A stretch of 51,041 bases of DNA from DATAXP01 sp036272935 (GTDB taxonomy: Bacteria; Planctomycetota; Planctomycetia; Pirellulales; PNKZ01), in the NCBI GenBank assembly GCA_036272935.1, contig DATAXP010000140.1:1-51041 (forward strand), read 5' to 3'. The position numbers and the translations under genes were made by a program. Shown in pieces: positions 8,739 through 16,368 of the stretch (the first letter of the stretch is position 1; each line of letters opens with the position of its first letter). The notes beneath the pieces were generated by a model, which worked only from the letters and a program-made list of their open reading frames with translations, ran no database searches and was not told the origin of the DNA.

Positions 8739-9059
8739 ATGGCCAAGGCCAAGAAGAAAGTTTCGCGGACCAACGACAAGCCCGAGAAGCCGGCCCCCAA
8801 AGCCGATCGCAAGACGGCCAAGAAGCCGGTCAAGAAGACTGCCGCCGCCAACGCCAAGCCGAACTTCTCGCGATTCGAAAACGCCCTGGCCAAGCACGCA
8901 GCGACCGAAACCTGGAGCAAGCTCGGCTTGGCTGCCACGCTGGCCCACGTCCATGAGGCGCTCGAAGCGCAACTGCACGAGGTTCAGCACGCCATCGGTG
9001 CGATCGAAGAGCTGATGGAAGCGCACGGGGAACAGTGCGCACTGGCCGACGTGAAATAG
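8739..9059 (+). CDS. Small Lys/Ala-rich N-tail protein with helical C-terminus
   Basis: A 106-residue protein. ATG 8739 has GGAGGG about four bases upstream. Residues 2-45 are a basic, disordered tail rich in Lys, Ala and Pro (KPVKKTAAANAK), as in histone-H1-like nucleoid proteins or ribosome-associated tails. Residues 50-106 are predicted helical (ALAKHAATETWSKLGLAATL, then a segment with regularly spaced Leu/His/Glu). No known domain is recognised. The tail suggests binding to nucleic acid or another polyanion, but that is inference from composition alone. It is a lone plus-strand gene facing the minus-strand oxidoreductase. Confidence 0.65.
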   Translation: MAKAKKKVSRTNDKPEKPAPKADRKTAKKPVKKTAAANAKPNFSRFENALAKHAATETWSKLGLAATLAHVHEALEAQLHEVQHAIGAIEELMEAHGEQCALADVK

Positions 9060-9106
9060 CTTAAAGCACGCGGCCCGCAAACGCGCGGCTTCGTGTTCCT
9101 TGACGG

Positions 9107-10081
9107 TCACCGTTGCCGTGCGGCGTCGCTCACTGCCTCGATCACGCGCATGTTCTCCACCGCATCGGCAAAGGGCGTGGGGACCGGCCGGTCTTCGAGC
9201 ACGGCCTGCGAGAATAGATCACCCTGGATGGTGTACTGGTCGCAAACGGGGAATGTGATTTCGTTCGTGCCGCCGGCCGTTTGATGCCACAGCCGGCACG
9301 GCCGATCGGTGGGAGCGTTGAACGGAATCTCGATCTCGATGCGACCCTCGGTACCGACGATCTGCACACGCTGATACGGCGCAAGCTGCGTGCCGCAGGT
9401 GAACGTGGCTGTGCCCGTGGGGAACTCGAGGATCGCGCTGGCGATGCGGTCGGTGCCGAACTGCGGGTCGAGTTCGACCTTAGCCTGCACCTGTGTCGGC
9501 TCAGCAGCGAACAGCCAGCGCGCCAGCGAAATGGGATAGCAGCCGATGTCCATCAGCGCTCCGCCGCCGATCGCAGCCTGGTTGCGCACATTCTGCGGAT
9601 CGCGATTGAAATACGAGAAGAAGCACTGAATGGTGCGTAGCGCGCCGATCGCACCCGTGGTGGCTAGCTCGCGTGCCTTGATCCATTGCGGATGGTGGCG
9701 ATACATGAACGCTTCCATCAGCTTCAGCCGCGGATGCGCGCGTCCAGCGGCAGCCAACTGCTCGGCTTCGGCAACGCTCAAGCCGATCGGCTTCTCGCAC
9801 AGCACGTGCTTGCCTGCCTCGAGCGCGCGGATCGACCAAGGAACGTGCAGATGATTGGGCAACGGAATGTATACGGCATCGATGTCGCGGTCGGCCAACA
9901 GCTCGTCGTACGATCCATAGGCTCGCGGCAGACCCAGCTCGCGCGCGGCTTCGCGCGCTTTGTCGATCGAGCGCGATGCGATGGCCAAAATGTCGCAGCG
10001 CTTGCCGCGCTGCATCGCCGGAACCACCTTCACAGTTGCGATCTTGGCGGCGCCGAGAATTCCCCAACGGATTTTACTCAT
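9107..10081 (-). CDS. Gfo/Idh/MocA family NAD(P)-dependent oxidoreductase
   Basis: This 324-residue protein opens with a Rossmann fold, IRWGILGAAKIATVKVVPA. The signature E96-K97-P98 lies in HVLCEKPIG, where the lysine takes part in catalysis in this family. The C-terminal alpha/beta domain has the family pattern GGGALMDIGCYPISLARWLF near residue 170. Members oxidise or reduce sugars, inositols and related polyols with a tightly used NAD(P) cofactor, and planctomycetes carry many paralogues. Here Gly in the classical GxGxxG is partly replaced (GILGAAKIA), which is common in the family. The gene stands alone on the minus strand. Substrate not predictable. Confidence 0.88.
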   Translation of the reverse strand: MSKIRWGILGAAKIATVKVVPAMQRGKRCDILAIASRSIDKAREAARELGLPRAYGSYDELLADRDIDAVYIPLPNHLHVPWSIRALEAGKHVLCEKPIGLSVAEAEQLAAAGRAHPRLKLMEAFMYRHHPQWIKARELATTGAIGALRTIQCFFSYFNRDPQNVRNQAAIGGGALMDIGCYPISLARWLFAAEPTQVQAKVELDPQFGTDRIASAILEFPTGTATFTCGTQLAPYQRVQIVGTEGRIEIEIPFNAPTDRPCRLWHQTAGGTNEITFPVCDQYTIQGDLFSQAVLEDRPVPTPFADAVENMRVIEAVSDAARQR

Positions 10082-10239
10082 GCTTGTATTGCGCTACGGA
10101 ATAGTGCGAATGCATTCAGTCTGATTCATCGCAGCAGTCATTTTTGCGCGGTTAGGGCGTGGACTCGCGCGGGGCCGATCGTTACATTTGTCCGAGGCAC
10201 CTTGGGGGGAGGTCACCGCAGGCGCGAAAGGCTCCTGGG

Positions 10240-10458
10240 ATGAAGGGTAACATGGTTCGCTGTCCCAAATGCAGTTGCGACGATCTCGCCGTAAGCCGCT
10301 GGCGTTGGTACGACTGGCTGTGGACGATCGTGGGGCGACAGCCAGTGCGCTGCCGGTGTTGCAGTAAGCGATTCCACGCGCGACGACTTCTGGCGCTGAA
10401 GCTTAGCCCGGCCATGCACGCGCCTCCTTCCGCCGCGCTGACGCAGCGGATGCGCTGA
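10240..10458 (+). CDS. Small double-CxxC zinc-ribbon protein
   Basis: A 72-residue protein (ATG 10240; ATG 10252 is an alternative). It holds two Cys pairs, RCPKC and RCRCC, separated by about 28 residues that include an aromatic patch WRWYDWLWTI. This fits a compact zinc ribbon in which the aromatic segment forms the hairpin core or a short membrane-interacting helix. The tail is basic (KRFHARR). GGGGGGAGG about 30 bases upstream is too far to act as a ribosome-binding site; the nearer CCTGGG is weak. Small proteins of this pattern are frequent and uncharacterised in planctomycetes. Confidence 0.55.
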   Translation: MKGNMVRCPKCSCDDLAVSRWRWYDWLWTIVGRQPVRCRCCSKRFHARRLLALKLSPAMHAPPSAALTQRMR

Positions 10459-10517
10459 CCGTTTTTCCTATGCTCTTTCGCCTGTGTCGGCTGCACCGGC
10501 CCAGACAGGCAGGTCAT

Positions 10518-12713
10518 CTATTCCATCTGGCAGCTTGTGCCACCGGCGGCAGGGAGATACGCGCTCTGCACATAGTCGATCACCATGCGGTGCGCACTGA
10601 ACCGCCAGGCCAGCGAGCTGATGCTGTTCATCATCCGCTTGATCCACGAGCGCGGCAGACCGTCGATGTCGCGGTCGTAGTACAGCGGGATGACCTCTTC
10701 GCGCAGCACCCGAAACAGATCGGCGGCGTCGCGCCGGTCGAGCATCTCGTGGTTGACGTGACTGGTGCCTTTGCCGATGGCGAAGCCGTTCTTGCCGTCG
10801 TACGCCTCAGCCCACCACCCGTCGAGGACCGACAAGTTCAGGCCGCCGTTGAGCACCACCTTCTGGCCGCTGGTGCCCGAGGCCTCCAACGGCCGTCGGG
10901 GATTGTTGAGCCACACGTCGACGCCCTGAATCAGATGGCGGCAGACGTTGATGTCGTAATCCTCGATGAACGCCACGCGCGTGGCGAGTTTTGGATCGTG
11001 CCGCAGGTTGGCGATCCGCTTGATCATCTGCTTGCCGGGCTCGTCGGCCGGGTGGGCCTTGCCGGCGAAGATGAACTGTACCGGACGATCATTATCGGCG
11101 AGGATCTCGTGCAGTTGCTCCAGATCGGAGAGGATCAGATCGGCGCGTTTGTAGGTGGCAAAGCGCCGGGCGAAGCCGATCGTGAGCACGTTCGGGTCGA
11201 GCATGTTGCGGGCAAATTCCACCACCTCATCGCTTTCGCCGCGGCGGCGATACTGCCGGCTCACGCGGCGGCGGACGAACGCCAGCAACTGGTTCTTGAG
11301 CAGGTGGTGCGTCTCCCACAGTTCGCCGGGATCGACGCTGTGAATCCCCTGCCACACCTCGGGCTGGCTGACGCGCTTGCTCCAGTCGACCGGGAAATAA
11401 CGGTCGTACAGTTGCACCATCTGCCAGGCGGTCCAACTGGGGACGTGGACGCCGTTGGTGATGTGGCCGATGGGGATTTCTTCCTCGACGCGCCACGGCC
11501 ACAGGTGCGCCCACATCCGGCGGCTGACCTGGCCGTGCAGCGAGCTGACGGCGTTGGCCCGCCGCGACAGCTTCAATGCCAGCACGGTCATGCAGAACGT
11601 TTCGCCGCCGTTGTGCGGCTCGACCCGTCCCAGCCCCATGAGCTGTTCGTGCGAGATTCCCAGGCGGTCGCGCGTAGGGCCGAGATGTTCTTCGATCAGA
11701 CCGCCGTCGAAGCGGTCGTGGCCGGCGGGGACGGGTGTATGCGTGGTGAAGCAGGTGTGCTGGGCCACTTCGCGCAGCGCCTCGTCGAAAGAGATGCCGT
11801 CGTCCTCCATCATCATGCGGATGACTTCGAGCGTTGCGAAGGCACTGTGCCCTTCGTTCAGATGGTAGACTCCCGGAGTAACGCCCATGGCCCGCAGCGC
11901 TCGCACGCCGCCCACGCCCAGCACCAGCTCTTGGCGGATGCGGGTGCGCGTATCGCCGCCGTACAGCCGGCTGGTCAGCTCACGGTCCTCGGGACTGTTG
12001 CCTTCCACGTCGCAATCGAGTAGGTACAGCGGCACGCGCCCCGTGCGCATGTGCCACACTTTGAACAGCAGTTTGCCGTGGCGGGTGTCGATGTTCAGCA
12101 ACAACGGCTTGCCGTCGACGCCAACGGCCGGCGACATCGGCACGTTCTCGACCTTGGTGTCGAGATACTCCTCTTGCTGGTACCCGTCGGCATTGAGATG
12201 CTGCTTGAAATAGCCTTGATCGTAGAACAAACCGACGGCGACGAATGGCAAGCCCAGGTCGCTGGCGCTTTTCACGTGATCGCCCGAGAGCACGCCGAGG
12301 CCGCCGGAATAGATTGGCACCGATTCGTGCACGCCGAACTCGGCCGAGAAATAGGCGACCGGTTTCGACCCCAGCACGCCGGCGTGGGTGGTCGACCAGG
12401 TTTGCGCGCTGGCCAGGTAGTCTTTCAGCCGTCGGTAGGCGTGATTCACGCGACTGTACAGCACCAGCTCGGCGGCACGCGCTTCGAGCCGCTCGGGGGT
12501 GAACTCGCTCAAGAGCGCGATCGGGTTGTGATCGAGCTGTCGCCAGCGGATCGGGTCGAGGTCCCGAAACACGTTGACCACTTCCGGCTGCCAGGTCCAC
12601 CACAGGTTATTGGCCAAGGCCAGACACTTGTCGTACAGCGTCAGCGAGTTGACGCTGCCGAAATGGCCTTTTTCAGTCACGGTGTTCGAAGGTGCCACGC
12701 TCGTTTGGCTCAT
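10518..12713 (-). CDS. glgP: Alpha-glucan (glycogen/maltodextrin) phosphorylase
   Basis: This 731-residue protein, starting at ATG 12713 (a TTG at 12728 is the longer alternative), belongs to the short-type GT35 phosphorylases. The N-terminal DUF3417-like segment (CLALANNLWWTWQPEV) marks the archaeal/bacterial-type GlgP branch. Glycogen-phosphorylase blocks follow: AYFSAEFGVHESVPIYSGGL near 105, NEGHSAFATLE near 300, FAGKAHPAD near 550 and EASGTSGQKVVLNGGLNLS near 610. The last contains the lysine that binds pyridoxal phosphate. It removes glucose-1-phosphate from storage glucans in the cytoplasm. No other glycogen genes lie beside it. The upstream 300 bases contain a TATACT-like box on the minus strand (complement of 12787-12792), without a clear -35. 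Confidence 0.93.
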   Translation of the reverse strand: MSQTSVAPSNTVTEKGHFGSVNSLTLYDKCLALANNLWWTWQPEVVNVFRDLDPIRWRQLDHNPIALLSEFTPERLEARAAELVLYSRVNHAYRRLKDYLASAQTWSTTHAGVLGSKPVAYFSAEFGVHESVPIYSGGLGVLSGDHVKSASDLGLPFVAVGLFYDQGYFKQHLNADGYQQEEYLDTKVENVPMSPAVGVDGKPLLLNIDTRHGKLLFKVWHMRTGRVPLYLLDCDVEGNSPEDRELTSRLYGGDTRTRIRQELVLGVGGVRALRAMGVTPGVYHLNEGHSAFATLEVIRMMMEDDGISFDEALREVAQHTCFTTHTPVPAGHDRFDGGLIEEHLGPTRDRLGISHEQLMGLGRVEPHNGGETFCMTVLALKLSRRANAVSSLHGQVSRRMWAHLWPWRVEEEIPIGHITNGVHVPSWTAWQMVQLYDRYFPVDWSKRVSQPEVWQGIHSVDPGELWETHHLLKNQLLAFVRRRVSRQYRRRGESDEVVEFARNMLDPNVLTIGFARRFATYKRADLILSDLEQLHEILADNDRPVQFIFAGKAHPADEPGKQMIKRIANLRHDPKLATRVAFIEDYDINVCRHLIQGVDVWLNNPRRPLEASGTSGQKVVLNGGLNLSVLDGWWAEAYDGKNGFAIGKGTSHVNHEMLDRRDAADLFRVLREEVIPLYYDRDIDGLPRSWIKRMMNSISSLAWRFSAHRMVIDYVQSAYLPAAGGTSCQME

Positions 12714-13139
12714 AGCAAACAGTCCCAAGCATTGCCCACAGGGTTGCGAATCTGGCGCGAACGGCCGGAACGATGCGAGAACCAGCAGTATACCGATTTA
12801 TGGTTGACGAGCGACGAGTGCAAGCACTTGCGACGCATTTTTTGCGATCAACTGCTGGCATCCGCCGCTCAGGAAAACGCCCGGCAGGATACCGCGCGCC
12901 GCGGAGATAGGCAATCACTCACCGAGATCGACGACAAAGCATGCCGGCAATCAGGCCGTCCGGCGTGCCGAGGACCGGTTTCAGCCGTGCAGCGAATTCG
13001 TTGTAACACGATCAGGCGCGAGGCTGCTTGAACCGCCACCATCGTGCAGCGATTATCCATGTAACGCGGCAAGGATCGACAACGCGCCGGATTCAACAAT
13101 AGTTTCGTGAACAAGAATGACATCGCGGGCCATCAAGTC
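12714..13139. other. Intergenic region
   Basis: No convincing ORF is present. This gap separates the divergently read glucan phosphorylase and a degraded plus-strand ORF, so promoters for both would lie here. I see no strong hairpin. Confidence 0.4.
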
Positions 13140-13637
13140 ATGAAAGAGCCCTTCGGTCGAACGGAATCGTTGCGAAAGGCGCGATGCAGCCAGATCGCCA
13201 TAGCAGCGTTGCGATACTGCGCGGTCTGGTGCCTAGCTGGGTTGCGCTTGTTGGCGGCCGACGATAATCCGTTTGGGCTGCCGGAACCTCGTGATCGTAC
13301 CTGCCCTGGGTCTGTCGTGTTGCATGGCGGCGGTAATCGAGGCTTGGCCGGCGAACTGCGGCTGGAGTTTGTCCGCCTGGCCGGAGGCAAGCAAGCACGC
13401 ATCGTGTTGATTCCGTCCGATATGGTCCAACGTGGCAAAGACGCGGATGGCCGCGCGTTGGAAATCGAAGAATCGGTGGCAGAATGTTCGTGCAGGGGAG
13501 CGACCCGCGGGTGGTCACATGGCACGCGCTGCACCCCGGCGACGAAGCTGTGCTCCGTCAGGGACCCGATGGATATATCCTTGAGCTTGAAGATTGGACG
13601 ATCGACAATCGCTGAGCGCTTGGTCGCGCCCGAGTGA
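13140..13637 (+). pseudogene. Degraded exported protein with cyanophycinase-like start
   Basis: From ATG 13140 (13107 also possible) the ORF gives a signal-peptide-like stretch ending CLAGLRLLAADD. It then reads GSVVLHGGGNRG followed by EFVRLAGGKQARIVLIPSD, the opening pattern of S51/cyanophycinase-like peptidases (Gly-rich loop, then a strand leading to LIP). The expected catalytic Ser region never appears. After about 13470 the sequence in a different frame reads FVQGSDPRVVTWHALHPGDE and ends DGYILELEDWTIDNR with a stop at 13613-13615. That looks more protein-like than the annotated frame. So at least one frameshift and a large deletion are likely; function is presumably lost. Confidence 0.5.
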
Positions 13638-13655
13638 CTGACGAAATGCTAATGC

Positions 13656-15767
13656 TCACCCGACGTCCCCCAGCTCCAGCACGCGGCCGTAGCGCGTGAG
13701 CATCATCTTGCGCAGGCGTTGGTGCGCGGGCTGGCCGAGGCCAGGATCGACCATCACCATTTGCCGCGCGTCGGCGCGGGCTTCGTTAAGTATGTCGAGG
13801 TCGCGGCGCAGGTCGGCAATGCGCAGCGGCGGCAGACCGTGCTGCTGTGTGCCCAACAGGTCGCCGGGGCCACGCAGACGGAAATCGATTTCGGCCAGTT
13901 CGAAGCCGTCGGTCGTGCGAATAAACGCATCGAGCCGCTCACGAGCGTCGTCGGTGCGTGCCTCGGCGAACACGCAGCAATATCCCGGCCGGTTGCCGCG
14001 GCTAATGCGGCCACGCAACTGGTGCAACTGCGCCAGCCCGAATCGATCGCCGTCTTCGATTGTCAGCAGGGTGGCGTTTGGCACATCGACACCGACTTCG
14101 ACGACCGTGGTGGCCACAAGCACCCGCGTTTTGCCGCTCCGGAACGCCTCCATCGCGGCGTCTTTTTCGGCGGCGCTCATCCGGCCATGGACCAACCCAA
14201 GGCGGAACGCTTCGAGCGGTCCGTGCGACAGGTGCTCGAACATCTGTTCAGCACTGGCCAGCGCCGGCGCATCGAGTGCCGGCGGCTCGTTGTCGTCGGA
14301 GCCGACCACCGGTGCGATCACGTATGCTTGGCTGCCTGAGCGAAGGTGCTTGCGAAAGAACTCCCACCACCGTTCGCGCTGTTCGGCCGCGGCAAGGTAG
14401 GTATGCACCGGTTGGCGGCCGGGCGGGGCATCGCGGATGGTGGTCACATCGAGATCGCCGAACATGGTCATGGCAATCGAGCGCGGGATGGGCGTGGCAG
14501 TCATCACCAGGTAATGCGCGCCGCTGCTGCCGCGCTTGAGCGTTTCGCGCTGGCGGACGCCGAACTTATGTTGCTCGTCGATCACCACCAGCGCTAGTTT
14601 TGCAAACTCGACATCGTGTTGCAGGATCGCTTGCGTGCCGATCACCACGTCGAGTTCGCCGGTGCGCAAATCCGCGAGCATTTTTTCGCGCTCGCGGGAC
14701 GAGATGCCCGAAACCAGGCAGCCCCAGCGCACCTGGCTGCTCGAAAGCAACAGGCCCAGCGTTTGGGCATGTTGCCGGGCGAGGATTTCGGTCGGCGCCA
14801 TGATTGCCGCCTGGTAGCCGTGCGCCACCGCCAGCAGCACGGCGTCGATGGCCACCGCGGTTTTGCCGCTGCCGACGTCGCCTTGCAGCAGGCGGTTCAT
14901 CGGGTGCGGACGGGCCATGTCGGCCCGAACCTCGCGGATCGCCTGCTCCTGGCCGGCGGTCAGCTCGAAAGGGAACAGCCGTCGAATGCGGGCGTCGATC
15001 CGTGCCGTCGCTTCCAGGGGCGGTGCGGCGGCCAGCACCCGACGCTGCTGATGCTTGATCGCCAGCGCCAGTTGCAGCATGAACAGTTCTTGGTAGATGA
15101 ACCGTCGGCGGGCATGCTCGAGCATCGCTCGGTCGGCCGGGAAGTGGATCGCCGGCACTGCGGCGCGCAGCGGCCAGAGCTTGTGCTCGGCCAGGTACTC
15201 GGGTGGAAACGCCTCGTCGAGCAGTTCGACACACAGCTCCAATGCGGCGCGCACCGCGCGGCGGACGTGGAACTGTTTCAAGCCTTCGGTCAGCGGATAG
15301 ACCGGCAGCAGCTTGGCGGTCGATTCTTCCGGCTCGACGTCGAGCCACTGCACCGTGGGCTGCACCAGTTGCCACGAACCTTCCTTGAACCGTGGCTTGC
15401 CGGCCAGCAGCACTTGCTGGCCCACTTGGACCTTCTCGCGCAGGAACGGCTGGTTGAACCACAGTGCTCGCAGTGTCCCGGCTCCCGAGCGAACCAGCGC
15501 GGCCACCAGCGAACGTCGGCCGCGCGTGCGGCGGCAGTCGACATCGAGCACCGTGCCGCGCAGCCGCAGCAGCTTGCCTTCTTCCAGATCGTCGAGCGAG
15601 TGCAGGTCGATCAGGTCGTGATAATCGCGCGGAAAATGGAACAGCAGATCGCGCGCGGTCACCTGCCCCAGGCGATGAAACGCCTCGACGCGCTGCGGGC
15701 CGACTCCCTTGAGAAACTGCACCGGCGTGGCCAGCAGATCGGCAGGGGCTTCGCTCATACGAGCCAT
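13656..15767 (-). CDS. recG: ATP-dependent DNA helicase RecG
   Basis: A 703-residue protein with full RecG architecture. The N-terminal wedge/OB domain carries the FLKGVGPQRVEAF opening and FHFPRDYHD. The SF2 motor has Walker A GDVGSGKTAVA near 295, the DEQH box VVIDEQHKFGVRQR near 392 and motif III MTATPIPRS near 425. Motif V/VI follows as VVEVGVDVPNATLL and QLRGRISRG near 575-610. RecG reverses stalled replication forks and branch-migrates recombination intermediates. The canonical motif VI glycine/arginine context 'QLRGRVGRG' has Ser in place of Gly (GRISRG), a small deviation. It lies about 60 bases downstream of rnhA on the same strand and the pair probably forms an operon. Confidence 0.95.
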   Translation of the reverse strand: MARMSEAPADLLATPVQFLKGVGPQRVEAFHRLGQVTARDLLFHFPRDYHDLIDLHSLDDLEEGKLLRLRGTVLDVDCRRTRGRRSLVAALVRSGAGTLRALWFNQPFLREKVQVGQQVLLAGKPRFKEGSWQLVQPTVQWLDVEPEESTAKLLPVYPLTEGLKQFHVRRAVRAALELCVELLDEAFPPEYLAEHKLWPLRAAVPAIHFPADRAMLEHARRRFIYQELFMLQLALAIKHQQRRVLAAAPPLEATARIDARIRRLFPFELTAGQEQAIREVRADMARPHPMNRLLQGDVGSGKTAVAIDAVLLAVAHGYQAAIMAPTEILARQHAQTLGLLLSSSQVRWGCLVSGISSREREKMLADLRTGELDVVIGTQAILQHDVEFAKLALVVIDEQHKFGVRQRETLKRGSSGAHYLVMTATPIPRSIAMTMFGDLDVTTIRDAPPGRQPVHTYLAAAEQRERWWEFFRKHLRSGSQAYVIAPVVGSDDNEPPALDAPALASAEQMFEHLSHGPLEAFRLGLVHGRMSAAEKDAAMEAFRSGKTRVLVATTVVEVGVDVPNATLLTIEDGDRFGLAQLHQLRGRISRGNRPGYCCVFAEARTDDARERLDAFIRTTDGFELAEIDFRLRGPGDLLGTQQHGLPPLRIADLRRDLDILNEARADARQMVMVDPGLGQPAHQRLRKMMLTRYGRVLELGDVG

Positions 15768-15780
15768 TGTAATGGTTTAA

Positions 15781-15799
15781 CCGGCGGGCTTGCCCGCCG
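15781..15799. repeat. REP-like hairpin between rnhA and recG
   Basis: GGCGGGC-TT-GCCCGCC (15783-15798) is a perfect short palindrome followed by GGTTAAACC on the minus strand. It resembles the GCGGGGCAAGCCCCGC hairpin at 30861-30908 and may belong to the same dispersed family. Confidence 0.5.
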
Positions 15800-15826
15800 C
15801 GCACGGCGACGAAGGTCACCGGCAAA

Positions 15827-16303
15827 CTAGGACGGCGCGCGGCGGAACTGTTGGATCGCGGCCACCGCCAGTTCGTCGCAGCGGTCGTTCTCCGGGTGGC
15901 CGCTGTGGCCGGCGACGCGGGTATAGACGAGCTGATGGTCGGCTACCAGCTCGTCGAGCCGCCGCCACAGATCCTCATTCTTCACTTCTGCCCAGCGGTT
16001 GCGCTCGCGGCGTCGCCAGCCGTTGGCCTTCCACTTGGCCATCCATTCGCTGAGCCCCTTGCCGACGTACACGCTGTCGGTGAGCAGCTCGACGTGCGTC
16101 GGCCGAGTGAGGGTTTCCAGCCCGCGGACGACCGCCATCAGTTCCATGCGGTTGTTCGTGGTAAGCGCCTCGCCGCCGGAACGTTCGATCTCCTTGCCCG
16201 AGCCGGGATGGCGGAGAATGAACGCCCAGCCGCCGGGACCGGGATTGCCCGAGCAGGCGCCATCGGTGAATAGTTGGACTTCGGCGGAGTCGGCAGGCGG
16301 CAT
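15827..16303 (-). CDS. rnhA: Ribonuclease HI
   Basis: This 158-residue protein has all catalytic residues of bacterial RNase HI: D14 in LFTDGACSGNPGPGGW, E54 in TTNNRMELMAV, D76 in LLTDSVYV, and D143 in GHPENDRCDELA, with the flexible-loop H133. The basic handle helix WKANGWRRRERN is present, as in the E. coli enzyme. It degrades the RNA strand of RNA-DNA hybrids such as R-loops and primer remnants. Being upstream of recG on the same strand is sensible, since RecG also removes R-loops in E. coli. Length is normal and there is no sign of damage. Confidence 0.95.
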   Translation of the reverse strand: MPPADSAEVQLFTDGACSGNPGPGGWAFILRHPGSGKEIERSGGEALTTNNRMELMAVVRGLETLTRPTHVELLTDSVYVGKGLSEWMAKWKANGWRRRERNRWAEVKNEDLWRRLDELVADHQLVYTRVAGHSGHPENDRCDELAVAAIQQFRRAPS

Positions 16304-16319
16304 CGTGCGATGTTCCTCG

Positions 16320-16349
16320 TTAGCCCCCGGCTCTCTCGCCGGGGGCTAA
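16320..16349. repeat. TTAGCCCCCGGC hairpin repeat
   Basis: TTAGCCCCCGGC and its exact complement GCCGGGGGCTAA are separated by TCTCTC. It lies between the convergently oriented control regions of rnhA and the histidine kinase gene end, and could also stop transcription. A related copy lies inside the coding-sequence end at 27028-27054. Confidence 0.7.
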
Positions 16350-16368
16350 AGCGCACCATGGCGACACA

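Noticed and set aside
10470..12023. A 517-residue plus-strand frame
   Set aside because: It is antisense to the clearly recognisable glucan phosphorylase, and its sequence has no domain or start signal.
14616..15830. A 404-residue plus-strand frame
   Set aside because: It lies wholly opposite recG, whose motifs are complete.
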